A stretch of DNA of 64,000 bases from Hemerocallis citrina. Taxonomy: Eukaryota > Streptophyta > Magnoliopsida > Asparagales > Asphodelaceae. Where the stretch lies: the NCBI GenBank assembly GCA_017893485.1, contig CM030368.1, forward strand, positions 171,619,004 through 171,683,003, in the 5' to 3' direction. Each line of letters starts with the position of its first letter. The stretch's first letter is position 1. A program made the position numbers and the translations under genes. Under the pieces are notes generated by a model. It saw nothing but the letters and a program-made list of their open reading frames with translations, had not been told where the DNA came from and did not search any database. Positions 1 through 10,150 of the stretch are shown here, piece by piece.

Positions 1-2
1 TT

Positions 3-488
3 AATCAAACACTTTCTCAAGAAAATCTTAACCTTGATAAGGAAGTGAAATCTTTAAATTCTCGCATTGCAAGTTTAGATACTGATCTTGAATCTCTAAA
101 AAAGAATTATGAAGAGATATCCAAGAACGTGTCTAAGTTTAACAAAGGCAAAGAGAATTTAAATGATGTCCTTCATAATCAAGTGAAATCTAGTCAAAAA
201 TATGGTCTTGGTTTCAAAAATTCTCCTATAAAAGAATCTTCTTTTAAAAATACTAGTAGAAATAAATCTGAATCTATTTCTAGTGTTACACATAAACTAT
301 ATGAATTCTTTGGAAAACCTAAGGTAGTAAATTTTAGTGATAAAAGCAAGTCTAACGTTCGGTTAAGTCGACTGAGTCCATCCATCAGTCGTCTGTCCAG
401 AGGAATTGAATCTTATTCAACAAGATCAAAACCTCATATAAGTCGACCTATCGTATCATCCAGTCGACTGACTTTTAGTAGAAGTTGA
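3..488 (+). pseudogene. gag: Sirevirus gag polyprotein, C-terminal part
   Basis: The frame is open from the window edge, so the true start lies upstream. The first ~45 codons have heptad-like Leu/Ile spacing (LNSRIASLDTDLESLKKNYE) typical of the Sirevirus gag coiled coil. This is followed by the family-typical FNKGKENLNDVL segment and a Ser/Lys/Arg-rich tail. In the tail the palindrome AGTCGACT (366, 462) and near-variants (387, 441) are read as Ser-Arg-Leu or close variants. The frame stops at 486-488, within a degenerate palindrome copy at 483. No zinc knuckle is visible in this part. Confidence 0.75.
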
Positions 489-512
489 CTGAAGGATACT
501 GTAAAGTCGACT
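366..512 (+). repeat. AGTCGACT palindrome cluster in gag tail
   Basis: Exact copies start at 366, 462 and 505. One- or two-base variants start at 387, 441 and 483. Start-to-start steps are 21 (366-387) and 21, 21, 22 (441-462-483-505). Each copy is self-complementary. Confidence 0.9.
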
Positions 513-539
513 GGACAGAACAAATTTATATGGGTTCCA

Positions 540-937
540 GTTAACTTAAATCAGAATGATAGAATTGCGTATATCAATTCATATTTATTAAATGTGTGTA
601 ATTCTATTAATTTTATTCCTGCTTATGGAGGAAAATCAAACTCATTATGGGTTTGGTTTCTCCCAAACTAATATATTTTGGACCCAATGAAAAGGGTACC
701 ATATTTACATTGAATATTTTATAGGTACCAAAGAAAGATCGCTAGATACTTGACAGCGAGTGTTCAAAACATATGACCGGTCATGCCAATCTTCTATCCA
801 CCATACAAAGCATCGATGGAGGAACAGTTACCTTTGGTGATAACAACAAAGGAAAAGTCATAGAAATCGGCATGATTGGTAAAAATTCTAACCCCACTAT
901 AGAAAATGTGTAGTTAGTTAGTGGATTAAAACATAAT
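540..937 (+). pseudogene. Sirevirus protease remnant (frameshifted)
   Basis: Between gag and integrase the reading frames are broken. Around 745-780 the copia protease core is recognisable (Leu-Asp-Ser then Cys-Ser-Lys-His-Met-Thr-Gly), but the codon after Asp-Ser reads Glu rather than the catalytic-loop Gly. One base is missing just before it. The downstream stretch from about 783 is in the pol frame and is interrupted by TAG at 911-913. The protease would normally cut the gag-pol polyprotein; this copy cannot be active. Confidence 0.6.
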
Positions 938-3844
938 TTGTTAAGTATTAGTCAATTGTGTGATAAAGGATATAAAATTGTATTTGAAAAAGATGCATAT
1001 TTGATTTATGACTTTACCATGCAAAATATCATTTTTCAAGGTTTTCGCAAAAACAATATTTATGAATTGTATTTGAAAACAATTGAGTTTTCAAATGATT
1101 TTTGTTTAATAGCTTCTAACAATGATTCTTGGCTTTGGCATAGAAGATTTGGCCATGTGAATATGAAGAATCTCTCAAAAATATCTAAGTATAACCTAGT
1201 TAAAGGACTGCCAAAACTATCCTTTAAAAAGGATAAGTTATGTGATGCATGTCAACTAAGAAAACAAATCAAATTCACTTTTAAAACAAAAGAAATAATT
1301 TCTACTAGTAGGCCGCTCGAATTAATTCATATGGATTTATTTGGCCCTACTAGAGTTGCTTCTTTAAATAAAAGTAGATATGTATTTGTTTTAGTAGATA
1401 ATTTTTCAAGATTCACTTGGACATTCTTTTTAAAACATAAGAATGATGCTTTTGATGAATTTGCAAATTTTTGTAAACGTATTCAAAACCAAAGATCTCT
1501 AACCATAGTCACTATTAGAAGTGATCATGGTGGAGAATTTGAGAATGAAACATTTACAGAATATTGCAACAAGAATGGTATAACACATTCATTTGTATTT
1601 CCTAGAGCTTCACCACAAAATGGAGTGGTTGAAAGGAAAAATAGGACTTTGCAAGAATGCGCACGTACCATGCTTGTTGAAAGCAATTTACCTAAGTATT
1701 TTTGGGCTGAAGCCGTTGCTACAGCTTGTTATGTTTTAAATAGGATTCTTATAAGACCTAAGCTAAAGAAGACTTGTTATGAGTTATTTTTTAACAAAAT
1801 TCCTAAAGTCTCTTATTTTAAGACATTTGGTTGTAAGTGTTTTATTCTGAACACTGAAGATAATTTAGATAAATTTGATCCTAGATCTAATGAGGGTATC
1901 TTTTTAGGATACTCAAATAGGAGTAAAGCATATAGAATTTTCAATAAGTCTACAATGACTATTGAAGAGTCAATGCATGTTACATTCGATGAATCTCTGC
2001 CTTCATCAAATTTAATTAAAGATGATGAAACTGACTCATCACCTTTAAATAATGTGATTAAATCTTTAGAACAAACTAGTCTTGTGGATAAGTCGACCGA
2101 TAAGGACTCCCAGTCGACTGAAGTAAAGCAGTCGACTGAAGAACTTGTCAAGTCGACTGATCCTATTGTGAAATCTTCAACTTTACCAAAATCTTTTGTT
2201 GAAGTTAAAGATCATCCTCATGACTTAATAATTGGTGACATCTCCCATGGTATTCAGACACGATCACATATTAATATGATTTCTCATACAGCATTCTTGT
2301 CGGATTTTGAACCGAAAAATATACAAGAAGCTTGTGAGAATGAATTTTGGATGAATGCCATGCAAGATGAATTAAACCAATTTATAAGGAATGATGTATG
2401 GGATTTAGTTCCACGACCTCCTGATCAGACTATTATTGGTACCAAATGGGTATTTAAAAATAAGTTAGATGAATCAGGACAAGTTGTAAGGAATAAAGCT
2501 AGACTAGTTGCTCAAGGGTATAATCAAGAAGAAGGTGTAGATTTTGATGAAACATATGCTCCTATTGCTAGACTAGAATCAATTCGAATTTTATTATCTT
2601 TTGCGTGTTTCATGAATTTTATACTTTATCAAATGGATGTTAAAAGTGCTTTCCTTAATGGGTTTATTAAAGAAAATGTTTATGTTAAACAACCACCAGG
2701 TTTTGAACATAAACAATTTTCAAATCATGTTTATAAATTGAAAATGGCTTTGTACGGTCTCAAACAAGCACCACGTGCTTGGTATGATCGTCTGAAAACT
2801 TTCCTTTTAGAAACAGGATTTGAGATAGGTAAAGTAGATACTACCTTGTTTATTAAGAGAATTAAGAGTGATATCTTAATCATACAAATATATGTTGATG
2901 ATATAATCTTTTGTTCTACTAATAATAATCTATGTCAAGAGTTTGCTAACACCATGAAAAACGAGTTTGAGATGAGTCACATGGGTGAACTCAATTATTT
3001 TCTTGGACTTCAAATTAAACAGTCTTCAAATGGCATATTTCTTAATCAAGAAAAATATGCAAAGGAATTACTCAAACGGTTTAACATGGATAATACAAGT
3101 AGTAAATCCACACCTATGGCTACTACTACTACCCTTGACAAAGATATATTAGGTAAGAGTGTTGATCAAAAATTCTATTGAGGTATGATTGGTTCACTCT
3201 TATATATTACCGCAAGTAGACCAGATATTATGTTCAGCGTATGTTTATGTGCTAGATATCAGTCTAGTCCTAAAGAGTCTCATTTAAAATCTGTGAAACA
3301 AATTTTAAGATACATTAAAGGCACATCTGATTATGGTTTATTTTATCCACGCACCGATAATTTTCAACTTTTGTCATATAGCGATGCTGATTTTGCTGGT
3401 AGTAAAACTGATCGCAAGAGCACTAGTGGAACATGTCACTTTTTAGGACATTCACTAGTTTCTTGGTGCAATAAAAAGCAAAATTCAGTGTCCCTATCTA
3501 CTACAGAAGCTGAATATATCGCTGCAAGTTTGGCATGTGCACAAATTTTATGGATGAAACAAACCTTATTAGATTATGGTATTTCCTTTGAAAAACCCTC
3601 AATTATGTGTGATAATACCAGTGCAATTAATATATCTAAAAATCCGGTTCACCACTCACGTACGAAACATATTGATATTCGACATCATTTTCTACGTGAT
3701 CATGTTTTAAAAGGAGATATATCTTTAGACTTTATCTCTACTGATAAACAAGTAGCAGATATCTTTACCAAACCCCTTAAAGAAGATACTTTTATTAACT
3801 TAAGAAGAGAACTAGGAATATGTAAATTTACTGATATTTGTTGA
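938..3844 (+). pseudogene. pol: Ty1/copia pol: integrase, reverse transcriptase, RNase H, with one in-frame stop
   Basis: One long frame is interrupted only by TGA at 3179-3181. The integrase zinc domain (HRRFGHVN ... CDACQ) is near 1138-1260. The catalytic core follows, with Asp in HMDLFGP, Asp in RSDHGGEF and Glu in [11 protein letters not shown] variable linker (2040-2200) holds four AGTCGACT-type palindromes read as Lys/Gln-Ser-Thr-Asp/Glu. RT has [12 protein letters not shown] and the catalytic YVDDIIF (near 2890). RNase H (3370-3840) has SYSDADFAG, STTEAEYIA and KHIDIRHHF. The TGA sits where a CGA arginine codon is expected before GMIGSLLY, consistent with CpG deamination. Apart from this the pol core looks young. 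Confidence 0.9.
2091..2158 (+). repeat. AGTCGACT palindrome cluster in the integrase-RT linker of pol
   Basis: Four copies start at 2091 (AGTCGACC), 2112, 2130 and 2151, with steps of 21, 18 and 21 bp. All are in one pol frame and give a Ser-Thr-acidic peptide repeat, unlike the Ser-Arg-Leu reading in gag. Confidence 0.9.
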
Positions 3845-3859
3845 AAATTTCATCTGTTA

Positions 3860-4252
3860 AGTCGACTATGTTTTACTAAGTCGACTGTACTGTATTTTTT
3901 ATATATAGTTATTTTATTCTCTGGACAGTCGACTGAATCTTCTTCAAGTCGACTGATCAGTAGATATAAAAATTAATTTTCTTCTCGACTAAGTCGACTG
4001 CTCTACACTATCAGTCGACTGTCGCGAGTTAAATTGTCTTCAGCAACGATTCATCACACAGTTTTTGAGAAAAAAGCTTATCTTCTTTTCACCCGTGACC
4101 TCTCCATCAGCCGTTGATCTCTTTCCCCTTGAATCACAGCCGTCTATCTTCAGTTAAAAACCCTTCTCCACAGCCTCCATCTTCACTTTTACCTTTACCC
4201 CCAAATCAGAAACCCTAAGGCAGGAGAAGAAGTTCTCTCAGCAGAGTCGACT
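3860..4252 (+). repeat. AGTCGACT palindrome pairs between pol and the downstream ORF
   Basis: Non-coding spacer of about 430 bp after the pol stop. Pairs start at 3860/3879, 3927/3947 and 3992/4013, with a single copy at 4245. Spacings are 19, 20 and 21 bp. The second pair is preceded by TCTGGAC, a context shared with other pairs in the window. The remainder of the spacer is pyrimidine-rich leader-like DNA before the ORF at 4330. Confidence 0.9.
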
Positions 4253-4272
4253 GCCGTGCTACTGATTCTCGT

Positions 4273-5340
4273 ATGCTGTGTTGTTCTTTCTCTTCCCTCT
4301 TGGTAAAATCTTCCCTAAACTCCTTTCTTATGGCACCTAAACATTCTAAAAGATCTCATGATGGTAGTTCATCATCTCAGGATTATTCACAATACCTTTT
4401 GAGTCATGACCTTTTAGAACGATGGTATCTCATGTGTAGCATTGTCATTTTTCCAGGAAGGTTTGTCAATTTTAATGACTTAGATAGGTTTAACCTAGTT
4501 CCTCTTTTCCAAAATTGCAGTCTTTATGAATATCTATCTTTAGTCAATCAACCCGATTACTATCCCCAACTTATCTATCTTTTCTACACAAATATGAGAG
4601 TTGTTCAAAAGAAAGATGGAGAAGTTGTAATCCGTTCCTCGGTCAAAAATACTAAGATGACACTCACACCCGAGAGAATAAATCTCATAATGGGTATTGA
4701 TGACCAGGGACTCGATCTTAGTGAAATTATCCTTAATGATTTATCTGTTTTGTTTAAAATATTTTTGCCCAATCATGGACCCCCAATGACTAGTAAAAAT
4801 ATCACACCTGTTGCAAAATTGGTTGCAAGAATACTTTCTTATAACATTCTTCCCAAACGAGGAAGTTATGATCAGTATTCTATGGAACTGCAACAAGCTG
4901 TTTATGCCATTTTTGGTAAGATTGTCATAAATTGGGGTCGTGTCATTTTTTCAAAACTTGAACAAAATCATACTCATTTTTTACCTTTTGGAGGTCTCCT
5001 TACCCGTGTTTTTCAGGCTTATGATATTGATCTCGACTCCGAGACCAATGTCGTTAAGCATTATGAATGCTTCGATCGTGCTAGTTTAGCCCGTATGAAG
5101 CTTCTTGACCCTCCTCCTAGAACTTCCCCTAGGTCTCCTCCTCCCTCACAAGTACCTCTAGCATCTTCTGCTAGACCATCAGCATATTCTAGTTCATCTC
5201 GTCCTCATGCTAATTATGATGATCCAGCTACTCTTTATCAATGTGTCAACTATCTTATGGAACATTCCGTCACTATTGATTCTCGTCTTGACTCTCTTGA
5301 CTCCAAAATCACCAACCTAACTAACCTCTTTACTTCTTAA
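4273..5340 (+). CDS. Extra ORF downstream of copia pol, putative plant transposon protein domain
   Basis: An uninterrupted ORF; the likelier start is the Met at 4330 (MAPKHSKRSHDGSSSS), giving about 336 residues. The middle resembles the domain annotated as 'putative plant transposon protein', with segments such as LVPLFQNCSLYEYLSLVN and MTLTPERINLIMGI. A Pro/Ser-rich linker (about residues 275-320 from 4273) and a short C-terminal heptad segment (SRLDSLDSKITNLTNLF) follow. It lies where SIRE-type elements can carry an env-like ORF, but I see no signal peptide, no convincing transmembrane segment and no fusion-peptide features, so I do not call it env. It is intact while pol carries stops. 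Function unknown. Confidence 0.65.
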   Translation: MLCCSFSSLLVKSSLNSFLMAPKHSKRSHDGSSSSQDYSQYLLSHDLLERWYLMCSIVIFPGRFVNFNDLDRFNLVPLFQNCSLYEYLSLVNQPDYYPQLIYLFYTNMRVVQKKDGEVVIRSSVKNTKMTLTPERINLIMGIDDQGLDLSEIILNDLSVLFKIFLPNHGPPMTSKNITPVAKLVARILSYNILPKRGSYDQYSMELQQAVYAIFGKIVINWGRVIFSKLEQNHTHFLPFGGLLTRVFQAYDIDLDSETNVVKHYECFDRASLARMKLLDPPPRTSPRSPPPSQVPLASSARPSAYSSSSRPHANYDDPATLYQCVNYLMEHSVTIDSRLDSLDSKITNLTNLFTS

Positions 5341-5575
5341 TTTCCCCCACGGTCTCAAGCTGTTGATGAAGACTCGAAAGACGACGATTGAGCCAGTTCT
5401 TTCTCTTTTTTTGTATTTTTTCCTTATTTCTGTTTTTTTTTTTTCATATGTATTGATGACTTTGTTATTTATGTATAAGACAGTTATTTCTTTTATTATT
5501 ACTGGTTATCTTTTGTTTTTGTTGATGACAAAGGGGGATAAATACCTCTTATCTGTGTTTATTTTTTCACTGGTA

Positions 5576-5711
5576 AGTCGACTGCTAACATTATCAGTCG
5601 ACTGATAAATACTGATAAATTGTGTGTACTGTGTTTATTCTTTATCTGTATTTTCTTTATCTGTGTTTATTCTTTCTCTGTTAAGTCGACTGCTTCCATT
5701 ATAAGTCGACT
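5576..5711 (+). repeat. AGTCGACT palindrome pairs upstream of the polypurine tract
   Basis: Two pairs start at 5576/5596 and 5684/5704, both exactly 20 bp apart, in the T-rich region between the extra ORF and the PPT. Sireviruses are known to carry repeated palindromes just upstream of the PPT, so the location fits the lineage. Confidence 0.9.
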
Positions 5712-5831
5712 GATACAGTCTGTTTTATGATACATCTTTATGTATGCATGTTGTGTTTTTAATAGGTGGAGCATATCATTTCTATGCTTGTATTATTTTC
5801 TGTTATTATCAGCTATTGTGTTGTCATCATC

Positions 5832-5845
5832 AAAAAGGGGAAAAA
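5832..5845 (+). promoter_or_regulatory. Polypurine tract of the Sirevirus
   Basis: The tract AAAAAGGGGAAAAA directly precedes the LTR start TGTTGATT. It is the usual primer for plus-strand DNA synthesis, and its context (CATCATCAAAAAGGGG) is typical of Sireviruses. Confidence 0.85.
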
Positions 5846-7264
5846 TGTTGATTCTTGATTTTGATGATCACAACACACTGCACATGTATCTATGCTATAT
5901 TTTATAATTGCAGGTGCTATACACAAAGGACTCACTACTATACAGCTGAACAAATGAACAAGCACAAAAGCTCCAGATAAAGACAATGGTTAAAGCTTCA
6001 TTCAAGACTCAAGACTCAAGCTAAGACTCAAGCTTAAAAGTGTCAATTATTGTCATGTCTTGTAAACAATGTAATCTTATTTTTGTTGAGTCTTAGTATG
6101 ATGTAAAGCCTTGTCACACACACACATACACTCACTATTTTACAATGTGTGTTTTTCAAACATCAAAAAAGGTCAAAACAGTTTGAAATGGTTTAACTGT
6201 TGAGTACCAGTCGACCGATGCTTCTATCAGTCGACTGTCAGTACAAAACTGTTTAAATTTATTCAAACTCTGACCAGTCGACTCATTATGGCAACCCAGT
6301 CGACTGTTCGAGTGCTTTTGACCGTTTTCTGTTTTTAAAGTCGATTTTCAAATTCAAAAGCTACTTAGATCCGTTGGTTGACAGTTGGAATAACTGCCTC
6401 CCAACGTCCAGGAATTCTAACTCTATAAATAGAGTTCAGAATGCACTGAAAATGTCTAATTTTATTCTAACATTCTGATCTAGCATTTTCCGAGCACTCT
6501 TTGAGAATTTTTAAGTGTTCACGAGACAAAAAGCTTTCAAGTTCTAAGTTTTTTGGTTCTCTACATTCAGTCCAGTATAACATCGGAATTCGTTCTGGAC
6601 TGGATATAGAAGTCGACATCTTTTTAACCACGTTCTACATCACATAACACAAACAAGGCTATCGGTTGATTGTAAACTTTTTATTGTTTTCTTTTGCTCT
6701 CGGTTGGAGAGTTAGACTCTAGGGTGTAGAGTCGGTCGTTTCACTCTTGGTCGTAGAGTTTGGTTTGCTTTCTCTGGTTGAGAGAAAGGACTACGGGTTA
6801 GACAAGGTTGTTGTCTGAACGCCGTAGGGTATTCTTGTAAACTTATTTTTCAAGAATAGTGGAAATCTCAAGTGGGTTGCTTGGGGACTGGATGTAGGTC
6901 GGAAGGACCGAACCAGGATACATCATATGTACTCTGTGGTTGTATCTCTTGAACTTGCATTTACATTTTTCTGTTTGTTTAAGTTCTGTGAATCTTGTCT
7001 GGACAGTCGACTCAGCACATTATCAGTCGACTGGTCAGTCTCGTATCTTTGAATATTAACTGTGTCTTCAGTCGCCTGTATCAACTTTCAGTCGACTGCA
7101 CAGAGTTGTTTGAATTTTCTTTTATTTGGTTATCTCAGTCGACTGGTTCACTCCTAAGTCGACTGCACCGAAGGAAAATTCTTTATTCCGCAATTTAATT
7201 TTAATAAACACTATTCACCCCCCCCCCCCTCTAGTGTTTGTTGCCTTGCCTACAGGATCCAACA
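5846..7264 (+). repeat. 3' LTR of the Sirevirus
   Basis: It starts TGTTGATTCTTGATTTTGA right after the PPT and ends in CCAACA after a C-tract and CTCTAGTGTTTGTT, a typical Sirevirus LTR end; length about 1.42 kb. It contains five palindrome pairs (6209/6229, 6276/6298, 7005/7025, 7070/7090, 7137/7157; some members one base off) with spacings 20, 22, 20, 20 and 20. The sequence beyond 7264 is the interrupted RT gene of another copia element. Confidence 0.85.
6424..6431 (+). promoter_or_regulatory. Probable TATA box of the Sirevirus LTR promoter
   Basis: TATAAATA lies inside the LTR about 580 bp from its start, in a CTCTATAAATAGAG context. The expected transcription start would be roughly 25-35 bp downstream. 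The palindrome pairs at 6209-6305 lie 120-215 bp upstream of it, and the others lie in the downstream R/U5 part. Confidence 0.55.
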
Positions 7265-8816
7265 CCAATCACATTTCATCAAGCCATGAAAGTTATAACT
7301 CTCAAAAGTGGATGAGTACCATGAATGAGGAGTATAAGTCTATGCCAGATAACAAAGTTTGGAAACTTGTCCCATTACCAGAAGGTGCAAAACCAATTGG
7401 TTGTAAATGGATATTTATGACCAAGTGGGATAAAAATGGTAATTTGGAAAGGTATAAGGCACGTCTTGTAGCTAAAGACTATACTCAGAAAGAAGGCATC
7501 GATTTTACAGACTTTCTCTCCAGTTTCATTGAAATGCTCCTTCAGGATAATTATGGCACTTGTTGCTCATCTTGACCTTGAGCTACATCAGATGGATGTC
7601 AATACGGCGTTTCTCAATAGCGACATTGATGAGACAATTTATATGGTGCAACCAAAAAACTTTGTATTGGGAGACCCAAAGAATATGGTTTGCAAATTAA
7701 CGAAATCCATCTATGGACTCAAGCAAGCTTCTCGTCAATGGTACCACAAGTTTCATCAAGTAATTAGCTCATTAGGTTTTGAGATGAATGTTGTTGATGA
7801 TTGTGTGTATCAACATATATTCCTAAATCTGTATGTCGATGACATATTGCTTGCCAGTAATGATATTGACCTGTTGCACGAAACCAAGTGTCTAAGCGTT
7901 TTGAGATGAAAGATCTTGGGGATGCCTCTTTTATATTAGGAATTCAGATACACCGAGATCGTTCTTGAGGTATTCTTGGATTATCACAAAATGGATATAT
8001 CGATAAAGTACTCAAAAGGTTTGGGTTGCAAGATTGTAGACTATGAGATACCCATGTTGCTAAAGGATAAATTTAGTCTTAGTCAGTGCCCTAAAAGTAA
8101 CCTTGAAATTTAGCAAATGCAAAAGATCCCCTATGCATCAGCTGTTGGGAGTCAATGTATGCTCAAGTATGTACATGTACGAATATTGCGTACATAGTTG
8201 GAATGTTAGGCAGGTATTTAAGCAAACCTGGTATGGACCATTGGATAGCAGTAAAGAGGGTTATGAGGTATCTTTAGAGAACAAAAGATTACATGCTCAC
8301 ATACAGGAAATCAGATCATTTGGAGGTTGTAGGGTATTCTGATTCTGATTTCGCTGGGTGCCAAAATAGCAGAAAGTCTTCATCAGGCTATATTTACCTG
8401 TTAGCTGGAGGAGCTATATCCTGGAAAAGTGTCAAACAGACACTTGTAGCTTCTTCCACTATGGCAGCAGAGTATGTAGCATGCTATGAGGCATCGAATC
8501 ATGGAATATGGCATCGAAACTTTGTCACTAGACTGCGCATTTTGGAGAATGTAGAAAGATAACTCAAGTTATTTTGTGACAATAAGTCAGCAGTGATGTA
8601 CTCCAACAACAACAGGAGCTCATCAAAGTCCAAGCATATTGACATAAAGTTCTTAGCTGTGAAAGAAAGAGTGCAGAGTGGACAGATATCCATAGAGCAC
8701 ATTGGGACAAACTCCATGATAGCAGATCCGCTCACAAAGGGATTACCACCTAAGGTCTTTCATGAGCACACTACTCATATGGGTGTTGTATTGTTTGTGG
8801 ATTTCATGATTTAGTA
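7265..8816 (+). pseudogene. Ty1/copia RT-RNase H fragment (host of the Sirevirus insertion)
   Basis: The sequence resumes in the N-terminal RT region (KWMSTMNEEYKSM, CKWIFMTKWDKNG) and runs through LELHQMDVNTAFLN, YGLKQASRQWY, LYVDDILLASND and the RNase H segments YSDSDFAGCQNSRKSSSGY and SKHIDIKFLAVKER. It is spread over several frames (7126-7575, 7529-7909, 8293-8562, 8593-8814), with frameshifts near 7530 and 7905 and a poorly matching stretch 7930-8290. Gag, integrase and the 5' part would lie left of the Sirevirus, outside the window. Clearly a dead copy. Confidence 0.85.
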
Positions 8817-9221
8817 GGAGTTTGTATTTTATTTGCATTATGTTTGTCTGAGACATTTATACATTTAGTTATTTTCTGATCAGAAATGAAGTGTTCAGTT
8901 TTCTCACTCCTTTGTTATGTTTGATTCTGACCTCGCTTAAGTTTAAGAGGACCAGTTGAAAATAGGTATGTATATAGATCACATTGCATGAAATTTTCAT
9001 GCTACACATTCACACTTGATCTACGTCATTTTATTATGTTGATATATGTGACCATTGATGAATTTAGTTACGATAAATGTAACGAAAATTGCTTTGATCT
9101 AATATTTACATGATTAATGGACGAGATTGTTTGGCTATGCAGTTGGTTATGATAGCAAAGTTTTGAGCTCATGAAGTATGTACATTTATCAGCTGTAACA
9201 TATATGGCCCAAGTGGGAGAT
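8817..9221 (+). other. 3' untranslated region and PPT of the second copia element
   Basis: About 400 bp without coding potential between the RNase H end and the LTR. The last bases (AAGTGGGAGAT, about 9211-9221) form a typical copia polypurine tract directly before TGTTGGAAAA. Confidence 0.65.
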
Positions 9222-9900
9222 TGTTGGAAAATAATCTATGTGGGCTCACATATGTGACTAAATGTATAATTGTTATTCTAAAGTTTAACCCGAATTAAAG
9301 TGATCTAACCAAGGTTAAGTGATGGGTTAAAAGCATATAATAATAAAGTGTGATATATTACGTGTCGAAACAGGAAAGTGAATTTTTAAATTTGTGATGG
9401 GCAAAATTGGAAATCACTAATTATCTATTAGGATTGTGGTCCCCCATATATACGTACCATTATGTTCTATCTGTCATCCCATTAACAGAAAAGGAAAAGG
9501 AGACTTTCTCTCATAGAAATACGTATCATATAGGAAGATCCAAATTCTCTGTGCAATCTCCATCAATGGTTTCAGGTTAGTGCTTCCGCTTTTATATTCT
9601 TCTTCTTTGATTTAGCAAAGGATCTATAGAAACATGATTTAGGATTTGATATTAAAGCACTTTTAGTAACATGATTAGGATATGGACTTATGTGTAGATA
9701 TATCAATGTTTTATGCATGTTGCTTAAGTGTTTCAGATAAAATCCATCAAATGTATCAAGACTTAGACCTCTTTGATGTATCAAGAATAATTGAAAACTG
9801 TAATCTGCAAATGGAAGATCCAAACAATAAAAGTCGTACTTGAAGAACCAATGCACTAGCATATCTGCATAAAAAAGTAAAGATATCAACTGGATTTGTA
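9222..9900 (+). repeat. 3' LTR of the second copia element (right end uncertain)
   Basis: It begins TGTTGGAAAATAATC immediately after the PPT. A TATATATA stretch near 9448 could serve as promoter. I cannot place the right end: no clear CA terminus with TSD is visible, because the 5' flank is outside the window. From about 9900 to 10150 I see only AT-rich DNA without a recognisable gene. Confidence 0.5.
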
Positions 9901-10150
9901 AGAAATTAGCTTTAGGTGATATTTATGAACTTTCTCTAAAATTACTTGAAGTGCCCACTGAAAGTTTTAAGACTTGGAGAATATTGAGAATGACAATTCT
10001 GAATCCAAATGAGTAATCTTTGCACTTGCATGATTTTATTCATTAATACATGGTTACAGAAGGAAAAGGGTCTAAAACTGTCAAACCCTTTTTATATAAT
10101 CTGATAATACTAAAAAAGTTGCACTTTAATTCAAAAAAACTTCCTGCCAG

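Larger units (their letters stand above)
1..7264 (+). mobile_element. Sirevirus-like Ty1/copia retrotransposon, 3' part
   Basis: The order is gag C-terminus, protease, integrase, RT, RNase H, extra ORF, polypurine tract and 3' LTR. Integrase before RT defines Ty1/copia. The coiled-coil gag tail, the extra ORF after pol and many short palindromes point to the Sirevirus (Maximus/SIRE) lineage. The 5' LTR and gag N-terminus lie outside the window. Pol has at least two in-frame stops and a frameshift, so this copy is non-autonomous. It ends at 7264 inside the RT gene of another copia element, so it is the younger insertion. Confidence 0.88.

Noticed and set aside
4330..5340. Env-like glycoprotein in the Sirevirus.
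   Set aside because: No signal peptide, no transmembrane segment, no Cys pattern; the domain is that of a plant transposon-associated protein.
366..7164. Regularly spaced palindromes could be read as a CRISPR-like array.
   Set aside because: The repeat is 8 bp, the spacers are partly similar AT-rich sequence, copies lie inside retrotransposon ORFs, and the DNA is plant nuclear.
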